A stretch of DNA of 64,000 nt from Mycolicibacterium boenickei. Lineage in GTDB: Bacteria > Actinomycetota > Actinomycetes > Mycobacteriales > Mycobacteriaceae. A program made the translations under genes and the position numbers. Below the pieces are notes generated by a model, which had not been told where the DNA came from, did no database searches, and was given only the letters and a program-made list of their open reading frames with translations. Positions 24,291-33,701 of this stretch are shown in pieces. The stretch lies in the NCBI RefSeq assembly GCF_010731295.1, contig NZ_AP022579.1, positions 3,410,001 to 3,474,000 on the forward strand. The letters run 5' to 3'. The first letter of the stretch is position 1, and each line of letters begins with the position of its first letter.

Positions 24291-25852
24291 ACCCGCTCGC
24301 AGGCGCCCTGCGCGAGGCGATGGTCGGTTCACCGCACGACCTGGTGGTCCTGGATCGCGACACCGACACGTGGCAGCGTTTCCCGTGGCCCGAGGTGCAC
24401 GGCATCGCCGAACACATCGCGGCATATCTGCTGGGCCGGGACCGGGCCGGCGCGGTCGGGCTGGTCGGCGAGCCGACCGTGGAAATTGTTGCCGCCATTC
24501 AGGGTTCGTGGCTCGCCGGGGTGGGAGTGTCGATCCTTCCGCGGCCGCAGCGGCGCGCCGAACCTTCGGAATGGGCCCACGCCACATTGTCCCGGTTCGT
24601 CGGGATCGGCGTGACGACGGTGTTCAGCTACGGAAGTACGTTGGAACTGTTGCGGACCGTGGACTCGCCGCTGACGGTGTGCGACATCTCCGATGCCGCG
24701 CGCACACCCACATCGGCGCAGCTGGTGTACCCCGACCATGCCGACGTCGCGATCCTGCAGGGCACGGCCGGGTCCACCGGCTCCCCACGCACCGCGATGC
24801 TGGCGCCGGAGGCCGTGCTCAACAACATGCTGGCCGTCACGCAGCGATTGTCCCTGAGCCGCAACGATGTCTGCTGTTCCTGGTTGCCGATCTATCACGA
24901 CATGGGCCTGGCGATGCTGCTGGCGTCGACGATGTCCGGGATGCCGCTGTGGCTGGCCCCGACCGGTGCGTTCTCGGCGGCGCCGCTGCGGTGGGCGGAA
25001 TGGCTGTCCGAATCGTCGGCGACCTTCACCGCCGGACCGAATTTCGGATACTCGGTGCTCGGCCGCTTCGCCAACCGCGTGTCCGATGTCGATCTCGGTG
25101 CCGTGCGCATCGCGATCAACGGCGGTGAGCCCGTCGACTGTGCCGGCGTCGATCGATTCGCGATCGGCATGAGCAGGTTCGGCTTCGACGCGGCGGCGAT
25201 GGCGCCCAGCTACGGGATGGCCGAATCGACCTGTGCGGTCACCATTCCCGCGCCCGGGGAGGGTCTGCGCATTGACGTTCCGGACGCGGCGGACACCGAC
25301 CGGCGCCTTGCTTTGTTGGGGCGGCCGGTACCGGGTATGGAGATTCGCATCGTCCCCTCTGCACAGGACGAGACCGGTGCATCCGGCGAGGTCGAGATCA
25401 GGGGCTCGTCGATGATGACGTCCTACCTGGGCGATGCACCCCTCGACGCGGGCAGCAACGGTCAGTGGTTCCCGACCGGCGACATCGGCTATCTCGTCGA
25501 CGGAGCGCTGGTGATCTGTGGGCGCTCCAAGGAGATGATCACCATCGCCGGACGCAACATCTTTCCTACCGAGATCGAGCAGGTCGCAGGGGAGGTGGAC
25601 GGCGTCCGCGAAGGAGCGGTCGTCGCGGTCGGCACGGAATCGGGCGCCGCGCAATCGCGACTGCTGGTGGCGGCGGAATTCGTCGGCACCGAGCAGGACA
25701 CCACCCGCAGCGCCGTGATCCGGCGAATCGTGTCGGTGTGCGGCGTGACGCCGGCCGACGTCGTGCTGATGTCGCCGGGATCGTTGCCGCGCACGTCGTC
25801 GGGGAAACTCCGGCGGCTGGAGGTCCGTCGCCAACTGGAGTCCGCGCGGTGA
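24287..25852 (+). CDS. mbtM: Mycobactin fatty acyl-AMP ligase
   Basis: The 521-residue ANL-family enzyme corresponds to MbtM/FadD33. It has the AMP loop QGTAGSTGSPR near residue 160, the fatty-acyl-AMP-ligase block LPIYHDMGL near 204, PSYGMAEST near 307, WFPTGDIGYL near 395 and the C-terminal lysine in RTSSGKLRR. It adenylates a long-chain fatty acid and loads it on MbtL. The frame is open from 23990, but GTG 24287 overlaps the mbtL stop and gives the family length. The acyl-ACP dehydrogenase mbtN, normally in this locus, is not present on either side. Confidence 0.9.
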   Translation: MNPLAGALREAMVGSPHDLVVLDRDTDTWQRFPWPEVHGIAEHIAAYLLGRDRAGAVGLVGEPTVEIVAAIQGSWLAGVGVSILPRPQRRAEPSEWAHATLSRFVGIGVTTVFSYGSTLELLRTVDSPLTVCDISDAARTPTSAQLVYPDHADVAILQGTAGSTGSPRTAMLAPEAVLNNMLAVTQRLSLSRNDVCCSWLPIYHDMGLAMLLASTMSGMPLWLAPTGAFSAAPLRWAEWLSESSATFTAGPNFGYSVLGRFANRVSDVDLGAVRIAINGGEPVDCAGVDRFAIGMSRFGFDAAAMAPSYGMAESTCAVTIPAPGEGLRIDVPDAADTDRRLALLGRPVPGMEIRIVPSAQDETGASGEVEIRGSSMMTSYLGDAPLDAGSNGQWFPTGDIGYLVDGALVICGRSKEMITIAGRNIFPTEIEQVAGEVDGVREGAVVAVGTESGAAQSRLLVAAEFVGTEQDTTRSAVIRRIVSVCGVTPADVVLMSPGSLPRTSSGKLRRLEVRRQLESAR

Positions 25853-25931
25853 CCGCGCGGGCCGCGCGATGAGTTCTACCCTCGTTCCGAGTCCAATCAG
25901 CATCCATTGCTGACCGAACGGGAGAGAACAC

Positions 25932-26582
25932 GTGGCCCAGCTGCTCAAAGTCCAGAATTTCAATGTGTCCGGCGACGGATTCGGTGCAGGCGAGAACCAG
26001 AGCTTTGAGCGTCCGTTCGGCCACGCCGATCCGGGGACGATGTTCGCCTGGGCCGGTGCCACGGCGAGCTGGCCCAACCGTACCGAGCCGGGCGGTAGTC
26101 GGGGCCTCGACGACTACCTGACGCGCGACTTTCATCACAACATCGGTGCCGAGATCATGGGCCGCAACAAGTTCAGCCCGTACCGCGGCGCCTGGGAGGA
26201 CCACGCCGACTGGCAGGGCTGGTGGGGTGACACGCCGCCGTTCCATACGCCGGTGTTCGTGATGACCCACTATCCGCGCCCGTCGTTAACCCTGTCCGAC
26301 ACCACGTTCCACTTCGTCAACGGCGATCCGGTGATTGTGCTGGAGCAGGCTCGGGCCGCTGCGCAGGGCAAGGACGTGCGCCTGGGCGGGGGAGCGAGCA
26401 CCGTCCGGGAGTTCCTCGATGCCGATCTGATCGACACCCTGCACGTGGCGGTGTCCCCGACCGAGTTGGGCAGTGGCTCTCGGCTCTGGGAGTCGCCCGA
26501 CGAGCTGAACGACCGCTACCACCACGATGTGGTGCCCAGTCCAGGTGGCGCGGTGACCCATCACCTGTTCTGGCGACGGTGA
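25932..26582 (+). CDS. Dihydrofolate reductase/RibD C-terminal family protein
   Basis: The 216-residue protein has the DHFR-like fold of the RibD C-terminal family. It contains an N-terminal strand, a NKFSPYRG.W motif, VFVMTHYPRP, and LGGGASTVREFLDADLID followed by ELGSGSRLWESP. Such proteins are NADPH-dependent reductases of unknown substrate. GTG 25932 is preceded by GGAGAG. It follows mbtM by 79 bp on the same strand, but nothing ties it to siderophore synthesis. It may be a stand-alone gene. Confidence 0.75.
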   Translation: MAQLLKVQNFNVSGDGFGAGENQSFERPFGHADPGTMFAWAGATASWPNRTEPGGSRGLDDYLTRDFHHNIGAEIMGRNKFSPYRGAWEDHADWQGWWGDTPPFHTPVFVMTHYPRPSLTLSDTTFHFVNGDPVIVLEQARAAAQGKDVRLGGGASTVREFLDADLIDTLHVAVSPTELGSGSRLWESPDELNDRYHHDVVPSPGGAVTHHLFWRR

Positions 26583-26599
26583 TCCCCACACGCGGGGAG

Positions 26600-27166
26600 T
26601 CAATCGCGGCAGCGCACCCCGCGCTCGAAGGTACGGATGACGGCGGGGGCGGCCGCATGCTGCGGCATGAGGCCGTCCTTGGAGTCCTGGCAGGCCCACA
26701 TGACCAAACCGTAGAGCGCGTGTTCGAGCCACTGTGTGCTCGATTCCGGATCGAACACCCCTTCGGCCTGGCCGCGTTCGATCAGGCCGGTCAGATAGCT
26801 GTTGTCGGGCACCGCCTCGGGTGGCAGGCCACGAAGGACGTTGGGGTCGTCGAAAAGGAACAACAGTCGGTTGCCGACCGAGATCATCGCGTTGATGACG
26901 CGTCGCATCGCCTCGATCGCGCAGCCGTCCTCCGGTGCGGCGGCGGCCACGGCGTTGGTCACGACCTGCACCGAATCGAGAATCGTCGCGTTGATCAGGC
27001 TTTCCCGGTCGGGAAAGTAGCGGTGCACCGTGGTGCGGCCGACCCCGGCCGCCTTGGCGATATCAGGCAACGTGGCGGTCCGGTCGTCAGCCAGGACTGC
27101 GGCGGCGGCCTCGATGATCGCACCACGGGTGCGCGCCTGGGTGGCCGAGAGCTCGCCTGTGCTCAT
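26600..27166 (-). CDS. TetR-family repressor
   Basis: The 188-residue protein has an N-terminal TetR HTH (IAKAAGVGRTTVHRYFPDRESL, residues about 34-55) and a divergent ligand-binding domain. ATG 27166 is chosen because the longer open frame upstream runs through mmpL coding sequence. The gene lies 22 bp after mmpL on the same strand, suggesting the order mmpS-mmpL-tetR. It is the obvious candidate for binding the inverted repeat at 30601-30623 and repressing the exporter genes, as TetR proteins do for several mmpS/mmpL pairs. Confidence 0.85.
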   Translation of the reverse strand: MSTGELSATQARTRGAIIEAAAAVLADDRTATLPDIAKAAGVGRTTVHRYFPDRESLINATILDSVQVVTNAVAAAAPEDGCAIEAMRRVINAMISVGNRLLFLFDDPNVLRGLPPEAVPDNSYLTGLIERGQAEGVFDPESSTQWLEHALYGLVMWACQDSKDGLMPQHAAAPAVIRTFERGVRCRD

Positions 27167-27188
27167 CCGTCGATGGTATCGACGCGGG

Positions 27189-30065
27189 TTACGACATTCT
27201 CGCCACCGGTATCGGTGCAGTCCGATCGGAGAGGAAACGCGCCGGACGCTGACGCACCGGCAGTGGCCACCAGAACCAGCGGCCGAGGATCGCGGCAATC
27301 GTCGGTGTCATCAATGAGCGAACCACGAGAGTGTCGAACAGCAGGCCCAGACCGATGGTGGTGCCGCCCTGCCCGATGGCGATCAGATCGCTCGTCGCCA
27401 TCGACGCCATCGTGAATGCGAACACCAGGCCGGCCGCGGTGACCACGCCGCCGGTGGCGCCCATGGCCCGGATGATGCCGGTGTTGATGCCCGCGCCGAT
27501 CTCCTCCTTCATTCGCGAGACCACCAGCAGGTTGTAGTCCGATCCCACCGCCAGCAGGATGATGACCGAGAACGCCAGCGTCATCCAGTGCAGATCGATG
27601 CCGAGCAGGTACTGCCACACCAGGACCGACAGGCCGAACGACGCGGCCAGGGACAGGATCACCGTGCCGACGATGACGAACGACGCGATCAGCGCGCGGG
27701 TGATCAACAGCATCACGATGAAGATCAACGTGATCGCGCCGCAGGCCGAGATCAGCAGATCCCACTGTGCGCCCACCTGGATGTCCTTGTAGGTCGCTGC
27801 CGTGCCGCCGAGGTAGATCTTGGCGTCGGCAAGCGGCGTCGTCTTGATCGCCTCCCTGGCGGTCTTGAGGATCGGGTCGACATGCGAAATACCTTCGGAG
27901 GTGGCCGGATCCACGTCGTGGGTGATGATGAACTGCGCGGCCTGGCCGTCCGGCGAGACCATCAGGGCGAGCCCGCGTTTGAAGTCAGGGTTGTCGAAGG
28001 CCTCGGGCGGCAGATAGAACGAGTCGTCGTTCCGGGCATCGTCGAACGCCTGGCCCATCACCGACGCGGTGTCGGTCATCTTGCCGATCTGGTCCACCAG
28101 CCCGTTGAACGTGCTGAACATCGTCTTCATCGTGCCCTGCATGGACTTCGAGATGGCGATCATCGGAGGCAGCTGCGCCACCAACTGCGGCATCAGCTGG
28201 TCCATGTCGTTCATGTTCTTCACCGATTCCGAAAGGGTCTCGGTCATGGTGTCGATGCCGTCGAGTCCGTCGAACATCGAGCGCATCGAATGGCACATCG
28301 GGATGTCGTAGCAGTGTGGTTCCCAGTACAGATAGTTGCGCAGCGGCCGCATGAAATCATCGAAATCAGCCATGTGATCCCGCATTTCGTTGGTGCTGGC
28401 CTGCATCTCGTTCATGCTCGCGGTGAGCTCGTGGGTGATGTCGGTCATCCGGCTCATCAGGCCCAGCATGTTCTCCATGATCGCGATCATCCGGCCGAGA
28501 TCATCGGTGAGGGTGTTCATGTCGCCCATGCGCTCCCGCAGGAACTGCAGGTTCTCGGTCATCGACACCGACTGCATGCTCACCTGGAACGGCACGGAGC
28601 TGTGCGCGATGGGACGCCCCAACGGGCGGGTGATGCTCTGCACGCGGGCGACGCCGGGCACCCGGATCAGCTCCCGGGCGATCTTGTCCAGCACGATCAT
28701 GTCGGCGGGGTTGCGGAGGTCGCGCCCCGCATCCACCAGCAACAGGTCGGGGTTCATCCGAGCGGCGGTGAAATGCCTTTCGGCGGCCGCATATCCGACG
28801 TTGGACGGCAGGTCCTTGGGGATGTAGAGCCGCTCGTTGTAGGAGGTCTGGTAGCCCGGCAGGGCCAGCAGGCCGACGAGCGCCACCGAGATGGCCGCTG
28901 CCAGGATGGGAACCGGCCAGCGCACCACCGAGGTGCCCAGGCGGCGCCAACCGCGTGAGCGGATCTCGCGCTTGGCGTCGAGCAGGCCGAACCGGCTGCC
29001 AACGGCCAACATCGCCGGCGCGAGGGTGAGAGAGGCCAGCACCACCACGGACATGCCGATCGCGCTCGGGATGCCCATGGAGCTGAAGTAGTTCAACCGG
29101 GTGAAATGCAGGCAAAGCATGGCGCCTGCGACGGTGAGGCCCGAGCCGAGGATGACGTGCCCGACACCGTGGAATGCGGTGTAGTAGGCCGCTTCTCGTT
29201 CCTGGCCCTTCTGTCGAGCCTCCTGATATCGGCCGACGAGGAAGATTGCGTAGTCGGTTCCGGCGGCGATGGCCAGCGAGGTCAGCAGGCTCACCGAGAA
29301 CGTCGACAGGCCGAGCAGGCCGGCGTGACCGATGGCCGCCACGACACCGCGAGCGGCCGACATCTCCAGCAGCACCACGATCAGCATCAGCAGCATCGTG
29401 GCGATCGATCGGTACACGACGATCAGCATCACCGCGATCACCGCGATCGTGACGAAGGTGATCTTGACCATGCTCTTGTCGCCGGCTTCGTTCATGTCCG
29501 TGGTGAGCGGACCCTGGCCGGTGACATAGGCTTTCACCCCCGCGGGCGGGTGAGATTCGTCGATGATCTTGCGGACCGCCGCGACCGATTCGTTGGCCAG
29601 TGTCTCGCCCTGGTTGCCCGCGAGGTTGACCTGGACGTAGGCCGCCTTACCGTCGGTGCTCTGGGACCCCGCGGCGGTGATCAGGTCGCCCCAGTAATTC
29701 TGCACGTGCTGAACGTGTTCGGTGTCGGCCTGCAGGGTGCGGACCAGCTCGTCGTAATAGTGATGGGCCTCGGTGCCGAGCGGCTGTTCGCCCTCCAGCA
29801 CCACCATCGCGATGGTGTCGGAGTCGAATTGATCGAAGCGCTCGCCGATCTTTTTCATCGCCACCAGTGCCGGCGCGTCCTGCGGGGACAGCGACACGGC
29901 GTGCTCGTGGCCGACGACCTCGAGCTGGGGGATCAGCGCGTTGAGGACGACGACGAGGATGACCCACGCCAGGATGATCGGGATCGCCGCGACGCGGATG
30001 ACGCGGGCGATTCCCTTGTGGTCGGCGTTCTTCACTGCCGAGCCGCTGTGTTCGTGGTTGCCCAT
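27189..30065 (-). CDS. MmpL4/MmpL5-type RND transporter
   Basis: The 958-residue protein is an MmpL of the MmpL4/5 type. It has an N-terminal helix, a periplasmic domain, and a helix bundle with [18 protein letters not shown] holding the Asp-Tyr proton-relay pair. A long second periplasmic domain follows, with a Met-rich coiled-coil stretch near residues 510-660, then the second bundle with [16 protein letters not shown]. MmpL4/5 with MmpS4/5 export carboxymycobactin and some drugs. The start codon overlaps the mmpS stop by one base (TGATG). Its closeness to mbtKLM suggests siderophore export, which is inferred. Confidence 0.92.
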   Translation of the reverse strand: MGNHEHSGSAVKNADHKGIARVIRVAAIPIILAWVILVVVLNALIPQLEVVGHEHAVSLSPQDAPALVAMKKIGERFDQFDSDTIAMVVLEGEQPLGTEAHHYYDELVRTLQADTEHVQHVQNYWGDLITAAGSQSTDGKAAYVQVNLAGNQGETLANESVAAVRKIIDESHPPAGVKAYVTGQGPLTTDMNEAGDKSMVKITFVTIAVIAVMLIVVYRSIATMLLMLIVVLLEMSAARGVVAAIGHAGLLGLSTFSVSLLTSLAIAAGTDYAIFLVGRYQEARQKGQEREAAYYTAFHGVGHVILGSGLTVAGAMLCLHFTRLNYFSSMGIPSAIGMSVVVLASLTLAPAMLAVGSRFGLLDAKREIRSRGWRRLGTSVVRWPVPILAAAISVALVGLLALPGYQTSYNERLYIPKDLPSNVGYAAAERHFTAARMNPDLLLVDAGRDLRNPADMIVLDKIARELIRVPGVARVQSITRPLGRPIAHSSVPFQVSMQSVSMTENLQFLRERMGDMNTLTDDLGRMIAIMENMLGLMSRMTDITHELTASMNEMQASTNEMRDHMADFDDFMRPLRNYLYWEPHCYDIPMCHSMRSMFDGLDGIDTMTETLSESVKNMNDMDQLMPQLVAQLPPMIAISKSMQGTMKTMFSTFNGLVDQIGKMTDTASVMGQAFDDARNDDSFYLPPEAFDNPDFKRGLALMVSPDGQAAQFIITHDVDPATSEGISHVDPILKTAREAIKTTPLADAKIYLGGTAATYKDIQVGAQWDLLISACGAITLIFIVMLLITRALIASFVIVGTVILSLAASFGLSVLVWQYLLGIDLHWMTLAFSVIILLAVGSDYNLLVVSRMKEEIGAGINTGIIRAMGATGGVVTAAGLVFAFTMASMATSDLIAIGQGGTTIGLGLLFDTLVVRSLMTPTIAAILGRWFWWPLPVRQRPARFLSDRTAPIPVARMS

Positions 30066-30511
30066 CAGGCGGCCTTGTCCAAGCAGAAGGCCTGGGCGTC
30101 GTGCTGATTCACGGTCTGCTCGTCGCGGACTTCGCCGTTGACGACGATCCGGCAGCTGATCACTTCGCTATCTCCTTGGGCAACCACGTTGGCGAACACC
30201 GTCGGCAGGGTGGTGACCACCTCATGCCGCCACGGCAGCGAGGTGAAGCTCTCGGTGTGGGGTTGGGCGTCGGCATCCAGGTAGCTGACGTGGCCGCTGG
30301 TGCCGCTGGGGCCCTCGATCTCGTAGACGACGCGCTTCGGGTTGAACTCGACGATGTCGTCGCCTGCGGACTGTCCCGGTTCGGTGTTGATGTGGGTGCC
30401 GAAGATTCCGTGCATGCGGCTCATCGCGAATCCGCTGACCGCCAGGGCGGCCACGAGCACCAATGGAATCCAGAAGCGACTCGCCAGCCGAAACACCGCA
30501 GCCACGGTCAT
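30065..30511 (-). CDS. MmpS-type membrane accessory protein
   Basis: The 148-residue protein has one N-terminal membrane helix (about residues 10-30) and an extracytoplasmic beta domain with [25 protein letters not shown] and C..VVNGE, diagnostic of MmpS. It is the partner of the MmpL that follows with a one-base overlap. ATG 30511 has GAAAGGG about 8 bases upstream; the in-frame start at 30535 would add 8 residues. The palindrome at 30601-30623 lies about 90 bp upstream of the start codon. Confidence 0.92.
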   Translation of the reverse strand: MTVAAVFRLASRFWIPLVLVAALAVSGFAMSRMHGIFGTHINTEPGQSAGDDIVEFNPKRVVYEIEGPSGTSGHVSYLDADAQPHTESFTSLPWRHEVVTTLPTVFANVVAQGDSEVISCRIVVNGEVRDEQTVNQHDAQAFCLDKAA

Positions 30512-30600
30512 TCCACCCTTTCCGGATCGGCGCACGCCGACGGAAACCCCATCCGACCTGCGTTTGATCGGCTGAACGTAACAGGCCCTTAGTGGATCAT

Positions 30601-30623
30601 CAACGTTCCATTAAGGAATGTTG
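30601..30623. promoter_or_regulatory. Inverted-repeat operator upstream of mmpS-mmpL (TetR site candidate)
   Basis: CAACGTTCC and GGAATGTTG are arms around ATTAA; only one of nine base pairs is mismatched. The site lies 90 bp upstream of mmpS in the only non-coding stretch before the mmpS-mmpL-tetR set. Size and symmetry fit a TetR dimer site. Confidence 0.6.
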
Positions 30624-30665
30624 AGATACCTCACAGTTGTTTGCGAAAGGGAATTTTTTCGTGAC

Positions 30666-31625
30666 CTACGCGCTGAGTAGACGCAGCGGAGACCCCGCGC
30701 AGTAGGCCGCGATGTCCTCGACGATGTCACGGTAGAAGATGGTCATCACACCCTCGGTGACGTAGCCGAGGTGCGGGGTCAGCAGCGTGTTCGGCAGGGC
30801 GGTCAACGGGTGCGCCGAGGGCAGCGGCTCCTGCTGGAAGACATCGAGGGCGGCACCGCGAATCTGTTTGCCGCGCAGAGCTTCCACCAATGCCGCTTCG
30901 TCGATGAGGCCGCCGCGGGAAGTGTTCACCACGACCGCCGACGGCTTCATGGCAGCCAACTCGGCGGCACCGATCAGACCGCGGGTGGTCTCGGAGAGCA
31001 CCATGTGCAGCGACACCACGTCGGCATCGGCGAACAGTGCCTCCCGCTCCACGCGGACCACGCAGGCCTTGGCGGCGCGCTCGTCGGTGAGGTGGGGACT
31101 CCACGCGATCACGTTCATGCCGAACGCCTTGCCGATCGCGGCGACCCGGCTACCGATCCGGCCCACCCCGACCAGTCCGAGCGTCGCCCCGTGCAGATCA
31201 CTGCCGATGGTGCTCTGCCACAGCCCATTCCGGATGCGCTGATCTTCCGTGACCAGGTGCCGCTGCAGTCCCAGGATCAACGCCCAGGTGTGCTCCACGG
31301 TCGGGGTGACGGCGCCGCCGGTGCCCGAGACGGTGATACCGAGACGGTGTGCGGCGGCGACATCGATGGCGGCGTTGAACGGGCCGGTCGTGACGAGCAG
31401 CTTCAGGTCGGGCAGCTGGGCCAGCAGGGCTGCGTCGATCGGGGTGCGTTCCCGCATCGCGACCACGACCTCATGGCCGGCCAGCTTCTCGGCCAGAGCC
31501 GGGCCGGGAGCGATGTGCTCACGCAGTGACGTGATGTCGGCGGGCCGGGGAATCGGTGACCAGTCGACGGTCTCGGAGATGCCCTGGTAGTCGTCGAGGA
31601 CGGCGACGCGAAGGGGTTCGGTCAT
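30666..31625 (-). CDS. D-2-hydroxyacid dehydrogenase
   Basis: The 319-residue protein belongs to the D-isomer-specific 2-hydroxyacid dehydrogenases. The NAD-binding loop is LGLVGVGRIGSRVAAIG near residue 150. The catalytic Arg is in VNTSRGGLIDE, the Glu in DVFQQEPLP and the His in LTPHLGYVTEG. Its keto/hydroxy-acid substrate cannot be told from sequence. It is the last gene of a same-strand cluster, 3 bp after the amidohydrolase, so it is probably co-transcribed with the aldolase and ligase genes. Confidence 0.88.
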   Translation of the reverse strand: MTEPLRVAVLDDYQGISETVDWSPIPRPADITSLREHIAPGPALAEKLAGHEVVVAMRERTPIDAALLAQLPDLKLLVTTGPFNAAIDVAAAHRLGITVSGTGGAVTPTVEHTWALILGLQRHLVTEDQRIRNGLWQSTIGSDLHGATLGLVGVGRIGSRVAAIGKAFGMNVIAWSPHLTDERAAKACVVRVEREALFADADVVSLHMVLSETTRGLIGAAELAAMKPSAVVVNTSRGGLIDEAALVEALRGKQIRGAALDVFQQEPLPSAHPLTALPNTLLTPHLGYVTEGVMTIFYRDIVEDIAAYCAGSPLRLLSA

Positions 31626-31628
31626 CGT

Positions 31629-32897
31629 TCAGTAGGCGTTCGGGTCGTTCTGTACCGCGACGGGCACCGGATGCTGGTAGAGCCGGGAGGCGTTCTCCCA
31701 GGTGATCTTCCGGATCACCTCGGGGGGCAGGCCCTGAATCTGCTCGTGAATCGTGCGCTGGGTGTGCGGCCAGGTCGAATCACAGTGTGGGTAGTCGGCT
31801 TCGAGCAGGATGTTGCCGGTGCCGATCCGCTCGTGCTGCACGAACGACGACTGGTCCTCGACCGCGCAGAACCAGAAGTTGCGGGTGAACACCTCGGCCG
31901 GGGAGAGGGTTTCGCCCAGTGCCTTCCACGTTCCGTACATCTGGTGGTAGCTGAGCATGTGATCGAGGCGATCGAGCAGGCCTGCCACCCAACCGATTCC
32001 ACCTTCGGACAGACAGATCTTGAGATCCGGATACCGGCTGGGCAGGCCCGAGTACAGCCAGTCGACCGCCGCGGTGATGGCGTAGGCGAAGAACAGCACA
32101 CCCTGAACGTCCGGCGGGGCGTCGTCGGTGGTGGACGGAGCCGAACCCGAGGACCCGATGTGCAGGTTGACCACGGTGCCCGTCTCGGCGCATGCCGCCA
32201 TCATCGGCTCCCAGTAGCCGGAGTGGATGGTCGGCAGCCCGAGCATGGCCGGGTTCTCGCTGAATGTCACGGCATGGAAACCGCGTTCGGCATTCTCATA
32301 GATCATCTGGGCGCCGACCTCGGGGTCGAGCAGCCACGGCAGCTGGCAGGGGATGATCCGGTCGGGGTAGGCACCGGCCCAGGCTTCGAGGTGCCAGTCG
32401 TTCCAGGCGCGCACCGAGGCCATCGCGAGCTCGCGGTCCTTGGTCACCTGTTGCAGTCGCTGGCCGGCGAAGCCGGGCAGGAACGACGGGAAGTTGAGCG
32501 AGGCGTACACGCCGTTGAGATCCATGTCCTTGACGCGTTCGTGAATGTCCCAGGCGCCGCGGCGCATCTCGTCGAACCGCGCCGGCTCGAAACCGTATTC
32601 GGAGACCGGCCGGCCGACCACTGCGTTGAAGCCGACATTGGGCAGCGACTGCCCGTCGTACATCCAGGTCTGCCCGCCGTTGTCGGTGTCGACCACCTTC
32701 GGGGCGCGATCGGCGAACTTGCGCGGCACCCGGCCGGTGAAGGTGTCCGGTGGTTCGACGATGTGATCGTCGACGGAGATCACGGTGTACAGCCGTTCGG
32801 ACCGTTCGGGTTCCGGCAGAAACGTGACTGTACGTTCGGCACCCTTCTGTGCGGTGGTGAAATCGAGATTGCCTGCGAGTTCGTCGATGGACTTCAT
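31629..32897 (-). CDS. Amidohydrolase-family (ACMSD-like) metal-dependent hydrolase or decarboxylase
   Basis: The 422-residue protein is an amidohydrolase 2-family TIM barrel. The N-terminal metal motif is replaced by SVDDHIVEPPDTF, with NLHIGSSGSAP and LLEADYPHCDSTWP further on. The last resembles the metal-ligand aspartate strand ADYPH.DS. Family members hydrolyse or decarboxylate ring-opened and aromatic carboxylates. ATG 32897 has GGAG 10 bases upstream. The neighbours (class II aldolase, acyl-CoA ligase, dehydrogenase) suggest breakdown of a cyclic or aromatic carboxylic acid, but the substrate is unknown. Confidence 0.85.
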   Translation of the reverse strand: MKSIDELAGNLDFTTAQKGAERTVTFLPEPERSERLYTVISVDDHIVEPPDTFTGRVPRKFADRAPKVVDTDNGGQTWMYDGQSLPNVGFNAVVGRPVSEYGFEPARFDEMRRGAWDIHERVKDMDLNGVYASLNFPSFLPGFAGQRLQQVTKDRELAMASVRAWNDWHLEAWAGAYPDRIIPCQLPWLLDPEVGAQMIYENAERGFHAVTFSENPAMLGLPTIHSGYWEPMMAACAETGTVVNLHIGSSGSAPSTTDDAPPDVQGVLFFAYAITAAVDWLYSGLPSRYPDLKICLSEGGIGWVAGLLDRLDHMLSYHQMYGTWKALGETLSPAEVFTRNFWFCAVEDQSSFVQHERIGTGNILLEADYPHCDSTWPHTQRTIHEQIQGLPPEVIRKITWENASRLYQHPVPVAVQNDPNAY

Positions 32898-32927
32898 GGG
32901 GCGTGGTCTCCTGCCAGGGTTCGGGAA

Positions 32928-33701
32928 TTAGGTGAGCACGCCGGGATCGGCCTTGATGGTCATGCGGGCCGCACCGGCCCAGTACACGTCGGCGGCCCGC
33001 TCGATGAGCGAGGCCTTCATGCCGTACATGTCGGAGCGGTTCATCGCCGTCGGCTCGCGGCCGGTCAACATCACCTGGTAGGCCAGCTTGCACACCCGGT
33101 CGATCGACGCGGCGCGGTACACGGCCTCGGCCACTGTGCCTCCGGTGGTGATGACGCCGTGATTGGCCAGGATGGTGAGATTGGCCGGGCCGATCCGCTC
33201 GGCGAGTTCCCGCGCCCGGGGCGCCGAATCCACTTCGCCGTCATAGGTTTCGACGAAGCACATGTCGTCGAGGAACAGCGATCCGGTCTGGTGCACCAGT
33301 TCCGGCAGTTTTCCCAGCGCCGCGATGAGGCTCACGTAGTAGGGATGGTTGTGGATGACGACGCGGGCATCGTCGCGCAGACGGTGCAGTTCGGTGTGGA
33401 TGTGGATGGCCGGGGTGACATCCCAGCGGCCGCGCACGACCGTGGCGTTCTCGTCGACCACGCAGATGTCGGAGGCGGTGAGCTCCTGCCACCACAGGCC
33501 CCATGGATTGACCAGCATCTCGGTGCGGCCTTGTGGCTGCCAGGTGATGTGGCCGGCCATGTTCTCGGCGAACCCGATGGCTGCCAGATGCCGGAACGCC
33601 ACCGCCAGTGCCTGTGCTTCCGACAGGTCGACGCCGATCGGCGGGGTCACCGATGGCGACCACACCTTCAACCCACCCTCACGTACCTCACCGACGCTCA
33701 T
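32928..33701 (-). CDS. Class II aldolase/adducin-family protein
   Basis: The 257-residue protein has the class II aldolase fold. It carries ENMAGHITW near residue 46, the zinc-ligand pair in IHNHPYY, and the third His in LANHGVITTGGTVAEA near residue 185. Members are aldolases, epimerases or decarboxylases. The gene's 5' end overlaps the ligase 3' end by 14 bp, so the two are coupled. The substrate is not predictable. Confidence 0.87.
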   Translation of the reverse strand: MSVGEVREGGLKVWSPSVTPPIGVDLSEAQALAVAFRHLAAIGFAENMAGHITWQPQGRTEMLVNPWGLWWQELTASDICVVDENATVVRGRWDVTPAIHIHTELHRLRDDARVVIHNHPYYVSLIAALGKLPELVHQTGSLFLDDMCFVETYDGEVDSAPRARELAERIGPANLTILANHGVITTGGTVAEAVYRAASIDRVCKLAYQVMLTGREPTAMNRSDMYGMKASLIERAADVYWAGAARMTIKADPGVLT

